The notes beneath the pieces are model-generated. The model did no database searches and was not told where the DNA came from. It worked only from the letters and a program-made list of their open reading frames with translations. A stretch of 64,000 bases of DNA from Candidatus Westeberhardia cardiocondylae (GTDB lineage: Bacteria; Pseudomonadota; Gammaproteobacteria; Enterobacterales; Enterobacteriaceae): NCBI GenBank assembly GCA_024648785.1, contig JABYQB010000003.1:1-64000 (forward strand), in the 5' to 3' direction. This document shows positions 14,914-26,304 of the stretch, piece after piece. The translations under genes and the position numbers were made by a program. Position 1 is the first letter of the stretch. Each line of letters begins with the position of its first letter.

Positions 14914-15672
14914 TAAACCCCTTAAAAATAATTTATATAAACATAAAATTTACATATGATATAAAAAATAAATAAAATGTAAGACAAAATACATATTTTA
15001 TCTATTAAATAAAAAATATATAAATAAATTATATTCAATAAAATAAATAATTTTTTATATATTTAACTTTAAAAGTTATAACTATTACTTAATAAATTAA
15101 AAAAATAAAAATTAACTAAATTATTTTTAATTTATTAAACAAAAATTTAAAAAATCATTAAACTTAAGAAAATAAAATATTGTACATATTGTATCTATTC
15201 ACAAAAATATTTAAAAACTTCAATGTAATATATTTATTAAATAATATTTAATTTATTAAAATAATAAATCTAATATTTCATATTATATTATTTTATCATC
15301 AAAATTTATAATACACAATTTATATACTAAAATAAATATTATTCATAAATATTAAATTTATAAAAAATAAATAAATTAGAAAAATAAAAAAATTATGCAT
15401 TATATAATAAATCAACTAAATTTACATAAATAAATCAAATAAAACAATAAAATAAAATATAAAAAAATAAAATATAATATAATAATATTAAACAAAAATA
15501 TAAACATATAATTTTTAAGATATTCTTTAATACAATGAAATAATTATTATTAAATTAAATATTTAATAAATAAAATTATTAAATCAAACTTTAATGAAAT
15601 ATTAAAAAAATTAAATAAAAAAAATTTTAAATTATATACTAAACACAACATTAAATATAAATCATATCCAAT

Positions 15673-16916
15673 ATGATACAATTAAAATTTTACACTTTTA
15701 TAACATTAATGTTATTAAATAAAGACATTTATCCTGTAAATTTTACTCACGAACAAAAAACAAATTTACATAATATTACTATAAAAAAATATGATGGAAA
15801 AATTGAAAAAAAATTCTTTTATTATATTAATTACAATAAAAAAAATATCATTAAAAATAACAAAAATATAAAATTAAACAATATATACATTTTAATGTTA
15901 AAAAAAAATATTTATGACACACAAAAAAAAACAAAAAATGTTAAATATATATATGAAATAAAATACTTAACTTTATATAATAAAAAACATTACAATACAT
16001 TAAATATTTATAATAATAAAATAAATAAGAATACATCCAAATATTTTAATAATTTATATATATATATAAAAGAATTTAAAAAACAACATAAAAAAAATAA
16101 TAATCTAACAAATAAAAAAATAAATATTTACCAAAAACAAAAAGCAAATAATTTTTTTTTAAGAAAGAACTGGATAGAAATTTTCTTTCTACAATAAAAT
16201 TAGCTAAATTAAATAATAATGATATTTATGAAATTATTAATTTATTAAAAACAAAAATAAATTTAAATAAATTACAAAAAGAAGATCAATTTTTATTGAT
16301 AATAAAAAAAAATCAAAAAAACAAACAAAATACAAATACATTAATAGGAATAAGATTAAAAACTGGTCAAAAAAACTATTATATTTTTCGTGACAAATAT
16401 GGAAAATTTTATTATCATAGTGTTTTAGAGTTAACAGATAAAAAATTTTTACATTTTCCTGTCAGAGACATTTACAAAATTTCATCAAATTTTAATTTAA
16501 ATAGACTTCATCCTATTACTGGAAAGATTTCACCACATAAAGGTATTGATTTTGCTGTACCTATTGGTACACCGATATTAACAATAAATAATGGAATAGT
16601 AATAGAAAACAAAAAAAATAAAATATCAGGAAACTATATTAGTATAATGCATGATAAAAAATATATAACTAAATATATGCATTTAAAACAATCTTTAGTA
16701 CAAGAAGGACAAAAAGTCAAACAAGGAGAATGTATTGGATTTTCAGGAAATACCGGTCGTTCAACAGGTCCTCATTTACATTTTGAAGTTTGGGTAAATA
16801 AAAAAGCAATTAATCCATTAAACATAGACTTATCATATATAATAATAACATCAAAAAAAAACAAAAAATATTATCCTGAAACAGAATGGATGCTTGAACA
16901 ATTAAAATATAATTAA
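15673..16916 (+). CDS. mepM: M23 murein DD-endopeptidase MepM-like, split by a frameshift at a T9 tract (16152-16160)
   Basis: ORF 15673-16197 (hydrophobic N-terminus, degenerate K/N-rich) followed in another frame by ...KELDRNFLSTIKLAKLNNNDIYEIINLLKTKINLNKLQKEDQFLLI + M23 domain (HKGIDFAVPIGTP, HLHFEVW) matching E. coli MepM C-terminal half. Confidence 0.8.
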
Positions 16917-17178
16917 ATTAATAAATTATTACATTTAAAACATATAATAAATATTATAATAATATATTTAATAAAATTAAATTATTATTAATTTTATATA
17001 TAAAAATAAATAAAATTATTTTTATTAAAAATAAATATTATTAATATTTTAACATATAAAATAATATATATAAAAATTAATAATTCATAAATATTTATAT
17101 TTTATCTATAAATTAGAATACAATATTTAAACATTTACAAATAAAATAACTTAGTAAAATTTTTAAAAACTATAAAAC

Positions 17179-18276
17179 ATGAATAAAATTAATAAAATGA
17201 AAATTACGCAAAGAAAAAATAAAAATAAAATAAATTTACTTGACATGGATAAAACAAAATTAAGAACATATCTTAAATCAATAGGTGAAAAAACTTTTAG
17301 AGCAAATCAAATTATGAAATGGATATATCAAAGATACTGTGATAATTTTAATAAAATGACAAATATCGGAAAAAATTTACAAAAAAAATTAAAAATTTCC
17401 ACTAAGATTAGCGCTCCAAATATATTAGACGAAAAACATTCTATAGATGGAACTATAAAATGGATAATTCAAATAAATTCAAAAACAATAGAAACAGTTT
17501 ATATTCCAGAAAAAAATAGAAAAACATTATGTATATCATCTCAAATAGGATGTCCTATTAAATGTAAATTTTGTGCAACAGGTGGGATAAAATTTGAAAA
17601 AAATTTAGCGGTATCTGAAATTATTGGACAAATTTGGAAAATATCAAAATTATTAAGTAAAAAAAATAAAAATATTAAAAAATTTAAACCAATTACAAAC
17701 ATAGTTGTTATGGGTATGGGTGAACCATTATTAAATATAAATAATATAATAACATCAATAAATATTATGTTAGATAAAGAAGGCATGAAATTTTCTAAAA
17801 GAAAAATAACATTATCTACTGTTGGTATATCTCCTGCAATAAAAAAAATAACTGATAAAATAGATGTAGTATTAGCAATATCATTACACGCTCCAAACAA
17901 TAAAATACGGAATAATATTATTCCTATTAATAAAAAATATAACATTAATTCATGTTTAAATTCCATGAAAGAATATATAAAGAAATCATCAGCAAATAAA
18001 GGAAAAGCAACTATAGAATATGTTATGCTAAAACATATAAATGATAAAATAGAACATGCACATCAATTAGCAAAACTTTTAAAAAATTTTCCTTGTAAAA
18101 TAAATCTTATACCATGGAATTCATTCCCAGGTTCAAAATATAAATGTAGTTCAAAAATTAATATTAAAAATTTTTTTGAAATTTTACAACAATATAAATT
18201 AACTGTAACAATACGAAAAACACGTGGATCTGATATTTATGCATCATGTGGACAATTAATAGGTAATATAAATTAA
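17179..18276 (+). CDS. rlmN: 23S rRNA A2503/tRNA A37 methyltransferase, radical SAM
   Basis: GCPIKCKFCATGG radical SAM motif, C-terminal YASCGQL; upstream of hisS as in E. coli. Confidence 0.93.
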   Translation: MNKINKMKITQRKNKNKINLLDMDKTKLRTYLKSIGEKTFRANQIMKWIYQRYCDNFNKMTNIGKNLQKKLKISTKISAPNILDEKHSIDGTIKWIIQINSKTIETVYIPEKNRKTLCISSQIGCPIKCKFCATGGIKFEKNLAVSEIIGQIWKISKLLSKKNKNIKKFKPITNIVVMGMGEPLLNINNIITSINIMLDKEGMKFSKRKITLSTVGISPAIKKITDKIDVVLAISLHAPNNKIRNNIIPINKKYNINSCLNSMKEYIKKSSANKGKATIEYVMLKHINDKIEHAHQLAKLLKNFPCKINLIPWNSFPGSKYKCSSKINIKNFFEILQQYKLTVTIRKTRGSDIYASCGQLIGNIN

Positions 18277-18458
18277 TATTTTAAAAAAACTTAAAATATG
18301 AAAATAACAAAATTAAATTTAAATTAATAGATTTTAACATTTAAAATAATAAAAAAATAAAAAAATTAAACAATTATAATTCAATACATTTACAAATTTA
18401 AAAATCTGAAATCATAAGATAAAAAAATAACAAAATATTAAAATTACTTACAATTAAA

Positions 18459-19736
18459 ATGATAAAAAAAATTCAATCTATTCGTGGAATGCATGATTTT
18501 TTTTATGAAGACACAATATATTTTCAACATATTGAAAACACATTCAAAAAATTAGTAACAAATTACGGTTATTATGAAATACGGTTACCAGTACTAGAAT
18601 ATAGCATTTTATTCGAAAAAACAATGACATTAGAAAACAATATATCAAAAGAAATGTATACTTTTGTAGATAAAAACAAAAAAAATATAACTATAAGACC
18701 TGAAGGAACAGCAAGTTGTGTACGTTCTTTTATTCAACATGGATTATTTCGTTTAAATCAACAACAATTTTGGTATATTGGACCAATGTTTAGACATGAA
18801 AAACCACAAAAAGGAAGATACCGCCAATTTTATCAATTAGGAATAGAAAAATTTGGATGTATTGGACCAAATAGTGATATAGAATTAATATTAATGATTA
18901 ATAGATGGTGGAAAATATTAGGAATTAACAAAAATATATCATTAGAAATAAATTTTCTTGGAGAAAAAAAAGAATATGAAAAATATAAAAAGGAACTAAC
19001 AAAATTTTTCATAAAATATGAAAATCATTTAGATAATAATTGTAAAAAATACATTAAAAAACATCCAATGAAAATTCTAAATAAAAAAAATATAAAAACT
19101 CAAAGATTATTGGATGATGCTCCAAAAATACTGAATTTTTTAAATAAAAAATCTAAAAAACATTTTGATAATATTTGCAAATTCTTAGATAGAATGAACA
19201 TTTCATATAAAATTAACCCTAATTTAATGAGAGGATTAGGATACTATAATAATACAATATTTGAATGGATTACATACGATTTAGGAAAAAAAATAACTAT
19301 TTGTGGTGGTGGAAGATATGATTGTTTAATAAACAAACTTGGAGGACCAAAAACTCCAGCAATAGGATTATCAGCTGGTTTAGAAAGATTATCATTACTA
19401 ATAAAATTAGTAAATCCTGAATGTGTTATTTATAAATACATAGATATTTATATAATTACTACAAATCATGATGTTTTGAAAAAAGAAGCAATTCTATTAT
19501 CAGAATACATAAGAGATACATTACCATCTCTTAATATTATGATAAATTATAAAAAACAAAGTATTTCCAAACAATTTAAAAAAGCGAATAAATTAAAATC
19601 TAAAATAGTTTTATTTTTCGGAGAAAAAGAAAACGAGGAAAAAATAATTATTCTTAAAGATCTTAAAAAAAAGAAACAAAAAATATTAAAAAAAAACAAA
19701 ATTATTAAAAATTTAAAAATATTCTTTAACATATAA
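18459..19736 (+). CDS. hisS: Histidyl-tRNA synthetase
   Basis: IQSIRGMHDFF, IRPEGTASCVRSFIQHGL, GLGYYNNTIFEW, CGGGRYD. Confidence 0.95.
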   Translation: MIKKIQSIRGMHDFFYEDTIYFQHIENTFKKLVTNYGYYEIRLPVLEYSILFEKTMTLENNISKEMYTFVDKNKKNITIRPEGTASCVRSFIQHGLFRLNQQQFWYIGPMFRHEKPQKGRYRQFYQLGIEKFGCIGPNSDIELILMINRWWKILGINKNISLEINFLGEKKEYEKYKKELTKFFIKYENHLDNNCKKYIKKHPMKILNKKNIKTQRLLDDAPKILNFLNKKSKKHFDNICKFLDRMNISYKINPNLMRGLGYYNNTIFEWITYDLGKKITICGGGRYDCLINKLGGPKTPAIGLSAGLERLSLLIKLVNPECVIYKYIDIYIITTNHDVLKKEAILLSEYIRDTLPSLNIMINYKKQSISKQFKKANKLKSKIVLFFGEKENEEKIIILKDLKKKKQKILKKNKIIKNLKIFFNI

Positions 19737-20119
19737 ATAAATATAAACATTTTAATATTAAAAATATATTACTTTAACACAAAATAATATTTTTTATTAT
19801 TTAAAAATAATTAATATAATAAATATTATCTAATTAAAACTATTTCTTAAATTATTTACAAAATAAAAATAAAATATGAAATAATAAAAATATACACATA
19901 ATTTTTTTTCATAATGTAAATATAAATATTAAAAATAAATTAAAATATTTAAAAATTTTAATAAAATAAAAAATATTAACTAAAGAATTTTTATATTTAA
20001 ATCATAAAATGTATTAAAATAAATAACATTTTATTAATATAAAATAACGAAAATTTGTATAATATTTAATATTATCAATTATGATAAAATTTTAAACACT
20101 ATTTATTTAATAAAACAAA

Positions 20120-21514
20120 ATGGAACAATATATACCAATAATTTCAATAATTGGTCGTAAAAATGTAGGAAAATCTACATTATTTAATCAATTAATAAAA
20201 AATAGAAAAAAAATTCAAATAAATAAAATCAAAACAACAATAGACAGAAAATATGGAGAAATGACATACAAAAATAACAAATGTATTATAATTGACACTG
20301 GTGGGTTTAATAATAGACCAAATTCAACAATAGAAAAAAAAATACAAAAACAATCATTAAAATCAATTGAAGAATCCAATATTATATTACTAGTAATAGA
20401 TGGATCAACATCATTAACAGACATTGATAAAAATATATCTCATTTATTAAGAAAAACTTATAAAAAAAATATAATTATTATTGTAAACAAAATAGAAAAA
20501 ATTAATTTGAAAAATATAAAAAATAATTTTCATTGTCTAGGAACAAATGAAATTAATTTTGTTTCAGCTTTATACGGAAAAAAAATAATAAATGTAAAAA
20601 ATAAAATTTTTTCATTTTTAAAAAAAAATGAAATATTAAAAAAAAATGTTAACAATAACGAAATATTATGTAAAAAAAATTTAATATTATTAAAAAAACA
20701 AGAATTAACAAAAAAAACAAAAAATCAACAATTATTTCCAATAAAACTTGCTTTTATTGGAAAACCTAATGTTGGTAAATCAACCTTAATTAACTGTATA
20801 CTAAAAAAACAACAAGTTATAACACACAACACACCAGGAACAACACAAGAAAATATTTACATTCCTGTAGTATTTAACAAAAAAAAATATACATTAATAG
20901 ATACTATGGGAATAACAAAATTACAAAATAACAAAAAGAAAAAAATAAAAAAATATATTATTAATGAAACATTAAATGCAGTACAAAACTCAAATGTAGT
21001 TCTTTTACTAATTGACGTTTCTATAGGAATGTTTAAAAAAGATATTAATTTAATAAATTTTGTTATAAAAAAAAAATACAAAATATTAATTATATTAGTA
21101 AATAAATGTGATCTTTTAAACAAAATAGAAAAAACAAAAATAAAAAAAAAATTAACAGATTATTTTAAATATGAAAAATTTATAGAAATTCATTTTATTT
21201 CAGCAAAATATTCAATTGGAATTTCTTCATTATTTAAAATAATAAACAATATTTACAAATATACAAAAATAAAAGTAAATAATTCACTTCTTACAAGAAT
21301 AATGAAAAATGCAATAAAAAAACAACAACCACTGACACATAATAAAAAAATAAAATTAAAATTTGTAAATATTAAACAATATAATCCATTAACCATAGTA
21401 ATACATGGAAATAATACTAAATATATTCATAACTCATATAAAAATTATTTAAAAAACATTTTTTATGAAAATTTAAAAATAAAAAGCATACCAATACAAA
21501 TAAAATTTAAATAA
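20120..21514 (+). CDS. der: Ribosome-assembly GTPase Der (EngA), double G domain
   Basis: Two G1 motifs GRKNVGKSTLFN and GKPNVGKSTLIN; downstream of hisS as in E. coli. Confidence 0.95.
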   Translation: MEQYIPIISIIGRKNVGKSTLFNQLIKNRKKIQINKIKTTIDRKYGEMTYKNNKCIIIDTGGFNNRPNSTIEKKIQKQSLKSIEESNIILLVIDGSTSLTDIDKNISHLLRKTYKKNIIIIVNKIEKINLKNIKNNFHCLGTNEINFVSALYGKKIINVKNKIFSFLKKNEILKKNVNNNEILCKKNLILLKKQELTKKTKNQQLFPIKLAFIGKPNVGKSTLINCILKKQQVITHNTPGTTQENIYIPVVFNKKKYTLIDTMGITKLQNNKKKKIKKYIINETLNAVQNSNVVLLLIDVSIGMFKKDINLINFVIKKKYKILIILVNKCDLLNKIEKTKIKKKLTDYFKYEKFIEIHFISAKYSIGISSLFKIINNIYKYTKIKVNNSLLTRIMKNAIKKQQPLTHNKKIKLKFVNIKQYNPLTIVIHGNNTKYIHNSYKNYLKNIFYENLKIKSIPIQIKFK

Positions 21515-21668
21515 ATTATGATTTTTAAAAAAAGTATTTAAAAATTTAAAATTATTAACAATTTTAAAATATTAAAAAATAAATATATAATTAAAAATTA
21601 ATAACATTATTTATTAAATCCAATTTATTAACAAAATATCTTATAAACAATATTAAAAAATATTGAAT

Positions 21669-22319
21669 CTATTTCAAAAATTGACTAATTTTTGCTTTTA
21701 ATATATCAATAGCTGCTCGATTCTTACCACCTCTTGGAACTATAATATCAGCATATTGTTTAGAAGGTTCGATAAACTGTAAAAACATAGGTCGAACAGT
21801 TTTTTTATATTGTCTAATAACCGAATCCATAGACCTACCTCTTTCATTAACATCCCGTTTTATACGACGAATAAAACAAATATCCAATGGAGTATCAATA
21901 AAAATAGAAAAATTCATTTCATTTCTTAATCTAAAATCAGTTAACAACAAAATACCTTCTAAAATAATTACTTTTTTAGGAACTAAATAAAGAGTTTTTG
22001 AACAACGTGTATGTCTTGTATAACTATACAAAGGAACATTAATTGATAACCCAGACTTTAACATTTTAATATGCTTAAGTAAAAGATTATGATCCATTGA
22101 ATTTGGATGATCATAATTAACTTTCATTCTTTCATGAATAGTAATATCATTTTGATCTTTATAATAACTATCTTCAGGAATAATACTTATACATTCAAAA
22201 CCAACTTGATCGCATAATTCTCTATACAATGTTCTTGCAACAAGACTTTTACCTGACGCAGAAGCTCCAGCAATACCAATAATTACACATGTATTATTAC
22301 AAAATTTATTTTGAAACAT
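21669..22319 (-). CDS. udk: Uridine kinase
   Basis: [44 protein letters not shown]. Confidence 0.93.
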   Translation of the reverse strand: MFQNKFCNNTCVIIGIAGASASGKSLVARTLYRELCDQVGFECISIIPEDSYYKDQNDITIHERMKVNYDHPNSMDHNLLLKHIKMLKSGLSINVPLYSYTRHTRCSKTLYLVPKKVIILEGILLLTDFRLRNEMNFSIFIDTPLDICFIRRIKRDVNERGRSMDSVIRQYKKTVRPMFLQFIEPSKQYADIIVPRGGKNRAAIDILKAKISQFLK

Positions 22320-22895
22320 AAATACAGTACCAAAATCAATAAAATAATCAAAATAAAAATATAAAACAAAAATTTATATATAAAAATCAAATTTTAATAT
22401 ATTTAAAAAATAATATTTTATCAAACTTTATTAAAATTCAATTATTATTTAAAAATAAATATATATAGTAATCATACTAATATAGTAAAATAATATAAAA
22501 ATATTTAATTTTTTTAAAATTTTATTTACTTATAAAATATTTAACTTAATTTAAGAATTAATTTTAAATAATTTTACAAATATACATAAATATAAAATAA
22601 TATTTAAAAAGTAATAATAAAAACATTAAAAAAATAAAAATTAATTTCATATATTAAATATATTAAAAAAAATACTTTAAAATTAATAAAATAATATTAT
22701 TAATAATGAACTATAACTAATTTAATTAATATTAAAATAATGTACTATTTATAAAAAATTAAAATATTTACAAAATGCATTATTTATTAAAAATAAATAA
22801 ATTGAATAACAAAAATAAAATATATAATTATTTATATTAAAAATTTAAATATTTAAATTAAATTAAAATAATATTAAAAAATAAGGATACACAAA

Positions 22896-24536
22896 ATGAT
22901 AAAAAAAACAAAAAAAATGATAGTAACATGTGCACTTCCTTATGCAAACGAATCAATTCATTTAGGACACATTTTAGAACATATACAAGCAGATATTTGG
23001 GTAAGATATCAAAAAATGCAAGGTAATAAAGTATTTTTTATTTGTGCAGACGACGCACATGGAACAGCAATTATGATAAAATCAAAAAAATTAAAACAAA
23101 ACCCAAAAAAATTAATAAAAAAAATACATTCAGAACACCATAAAGATCTTATAGATTTTAATATTAATTATGACAATTATTATTCCACTCATAGTAAAGA
23201 AAATTATAAATTAATAAAATTAATCTACAAACGCTTAAAAAAGAATGGATTTATTAAAACAAAAACAACATATCAATTTTATGATAAAAAAGAAAACATA
23301 TTTTTACCAGATCGTTTCATAAAAGGTAATTGTCCCAAATGCAAATCACATAATCAATTCGGTGATAATTGTGAAATATGTGGTGAAATATATAATTCAA
23401 TTGATATACTTAACCCAAAATCTACAATTTCTAATAGTATTCCAATAATTAAAAAATCAAAACATTTATTTTTTAATTTACCACATTTTAAAAATATGTT
23501 ACATAATTGGATTAATTCAAATATATTACAAAAAGAAATAACAAATAAAACAAAAGAATGGATAAAATCCGGTTTAAAATCTTGGAATATTTCACGTGAT
23601 CATCCTTATTTTGGATTTAAAATACCAAATGTATCAAACAAATATTTTTACGTTTGGTTGGATGCAACTATTGGGTATATGGGAACATTTAAAAATTTAT
23701 GTAATAAAAAAAATTATATTTCATTTAATGATTTTTGGAAAAAAAATTCAAAACATAAACTTTACCATTTTATTGGAAAAGATATTATATACTTTCATAC
23801 TTTATTTTGGCCTTCTATACTAGAAGGAAGTAATTTTCGTAAACCAACAAATATATTTGTACATGGATATCTTACAATCAATGGTAAAAAAATGTCCAAA
23901 TCAAAAGGTAACTTTATAAAAGCCAGGGATTATTTAAATTATTTAGAACCAGATTGTTTAAGATATTATTATGCAAGCAAATTATCATCAAAAATTAAAG
24001 ATATTAACTTTAATACAAAAAATTTTGTTGAAAAAGTTAATACCGATATTGTAAATAAAATTGTAAATTTAGCTTCCAGAAATGCAAATTTCATAGAAAA
24101 ATATTTTAATGGATATTTATCAAAACAAATATCAAATACAAAATTATATGACAAATTTATTAATGAAAAAAATAACATTGAAATATTTTTCCTAAATAGA
24201 GAAACAAAAAAAGTAACTCAAAAAATAATTTTTCTTGCAAATTTAGCTAACCAATACATAAATAAAAAAGCTCCATGGAAAATAAAAATAGAAGAAAAAA
24301 ACAAAAGTTTACATAATATTTGCTCTATGGGTATACACTTATTTAGAATATTAATAATTTATCTTAAACCAATTCTTCCATCTTTAGCAAACAAAACAGA
24401 ACTTTTTTTAAATACATCTTTATCATGGAATAATATTAAAATACCACTAATTTCACATAAAATTCGCCCATTTAAAATATTATTTAAAAGAATTCAACTT
24501 AAAAAAGTAAATAATATTTTTTATAAAAATAAATAA
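22896..24536 (+). CDS. metG: Methionyl-tRNA synthetase (lacks C-terminal dimerisation domain)
   Basis: VTCALPYANESIHLGHILEHIQADIWVRYQKMQG; zinc knuckle CPKC...CEIC; KKMSKSKGN; 546 aa vs ~677 in E. coli. Confidence 0.95.
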   Translation: MIKKTKKMIVTCALPYANESIHLGHILEHIQADIWVRYQKMQGNKVFFICADDAHGTAIMIKSKKLKQNPKKLIKKIHSEHHKDLIDFNINYDNYYSTHSKENYKLIKLIYKRLKKNGFIKTKTTYQFYDKKENIFLPDRFIKGNCPKCKSHNQFGDNCEICGEIYNSIDILNPKSTISNSIPIIKKSKHLFFNLPHFKNMLHNWINSNILQKEITNKTKEWIKSGLKSWNISRDHPYFGFKIPNVSNKYFYVWLDATIGYMGTFKNLCNKKNYISFNDFWKKNSKHKLYHFIGKDIIYFHTLFWPSILEGSNFRKPTNIFVHGYLTINGKKMSKSKGNFIKARDYLNYLEPDCLRYYYASKLSSKIKDINFNTKNFVEKVNTDIVNKIVNLASRNANFIEKYFNGYLSKQISNTKLYDKFINEKNNIEIFFLNRETKKVTQKIIFLANLANQYINKKAPWKIKIEEKNKSLHNICSMGIHLFRILIIYLKPILPSLANKTELFLNTSLSWNNIKIPLISHKIRPFKILFKRIQLKKVNNIFYKNK

Positions 24537-24818
24537 GTAATTAAAAAAAATTAAAATTAATATTTTTTAAAATTGATATTATAAATAATAAAATTAATGA
24601 ATAAAAACTTTAAATATAAAACAATAACTTTAAAAAATAAAATTTATTAATAATTAAATATAAAATATACAATGCAACTTATGAAAACATAAAATATTAT
24701 TAATGAAATTCAAAATATTATAACTAAATATAAAAAATATAAAATAATACTCATTTATAAACCTACTTTATATTAAAAAAAATAAACTAAAGTACTTTTA
24801 AATATTCTACATTAAAAA

Positions 24819-25979
24819 CTATAACATATTACTATCTCTCAAACGAAAAATTGCACTTTTAATTTTGTATAAAGAAAACTTAATTTCTTCAAATGTAGTA
24901 AATCTTCCTAAAGAAAACCTAACAGAACTATTAATAGTATCATTATTACACCCCATAGAATGTAAAACATAAGAAGATTCATATGTAGAAGAGACACATG
25001 CTGAACTTGGAGAAACAGCAATATCATGTAATTCTAATATCAAAATTGAACTATTTATATTATGAAAAGCAACATTTAATAACGTAGAAATACTATTTTT
25101 TAAAGTTCCATTTACTGAAATTTTTGTAATTTTTTGTAAACCATTCAACAAATAATGTTTTAAATATTTAAAACGATGCACTTCTATCTTCATTTCTTCA
25201 TGTAAAATACGATATGCTTCACCCATACCAACAATCTGATGTACAGGAAGAGTACCTGAACGAATTCCATATTCCTGCCCACCACCATGAATCTGTGCTT
25301 TAATATGTATTTTATATTTTTTACGAATAAATAAACCACCTACACCCTTAGGACCATATACTTTATGACTATTAAATGACATTAAATCTATTGGTAATTT
25401 CATCAAATTTATTGATAATTTTCCAACACTTTGAGTAGCATCTACATGAAAAAATATACCCTTAGAACGACAAAATTTTCCAAACATTTCAACATCTTGA
25501 ATAACACCAGTTTCATTATTAGCATGTATTAAAGATACTAAAATGGTATCATAACGAATTTCTTTTTTTAATGATTCTAAAGAAATTAATCCATCCCTTC
25601 CAGGAAATAAAAAAGTAACTAAAAACCCTAATTTTTTAAGATAATAAAAAGTATTCAACACAGATTTATGTTCTGTCATACTAGTTATAATATGTTTACC
25701 TCTACTCTGATATGCATAAACAATTCCTTTAATAGCCAGATTATTAGATTCTGTAGCTCCAGAAGTAAAAATAATATCTTCAGGACAAACTCCAAAAAAA
25801 GATGCAATATTATTTCTAGCAGAACTTACAGCTTCGTAAGCTTTCCAGCCATAAACATGAGAACTAGACGAAGGATTACCAAAAATACCACTTATTGTAA
25901 GGTATTTCATCATTTTTTCTGCAACTCTCACATCAACTGGAGTTGTTGCAGCATAATCAAGATAAATAGGAAACTTCAT
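24819..25979 (-). CDS. iscS: Cysteine desulfurase, IscS-like, C-terminally truncated
   Basis: MKFPIYLDYAATTPVDVRVAEKMM...; VDATQSVGKL; active-site loop SPSSACVSS; start trimmed to MKFPIYLDY; ends ...FRLRDSNML. Confidence 0.92.
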   Translation of the reverse strand: MKFPIYLDYAATTPVDVRVAEKMMKYLTISGIFGNPSSSSHVYGWKAYEAVSSARNNIASFFGVCPEDIIFTSGATESNNLAIKGIVYAYQSRGKHIITSMTEHKSVLNTFYYLKKLGFLVTFLFPGRDGLISLESLKKEIRYDTILVSLIHANNETGVIQDVEMFGKFCRSKGIFFHVDATQSVGKLSINLMKLPIDLMSFNSHKVYGPKGVGGLFIRKKYKIHIKAQIHGGGQEYGIRSGTLPVHQIVGMGEAYRILHEEMKIEVHRFKYLKHYLLNGLQKITKISVNGTLKNSISTLLNVAFHNINSSILILELHDIAVSPSSACVSSTYESSYVLHSMGCNNDTINSSVRFSLGRFTTFEEIKFSLYKIKSAIFRLRDSNML

Positions 25980-26304
25980 TATTAATATATAAAATTGAAT
26001 TATATCTATAATATAAATTATTTTATTACAAAAAATATTAATATATTTTAATAATATAAACAATATATTATACAAATATTCAATTAATACAAACAAAATA
26101 TATTTTTTTTATTTTGAATAAAAACAAATTCACATTTATTATTAAATAAATAATAATAAAAAATATTTTTTTATTTTTATAATAACATGTATAATTCTAT
26201 ATGAAAATATTTAATATTTAATAAAATTATTTGAAATTAAATAATTAAATATAATTTATATACTATATATTAATATAAACAAAATTTATTTTAATAAATA
26301 AAAT

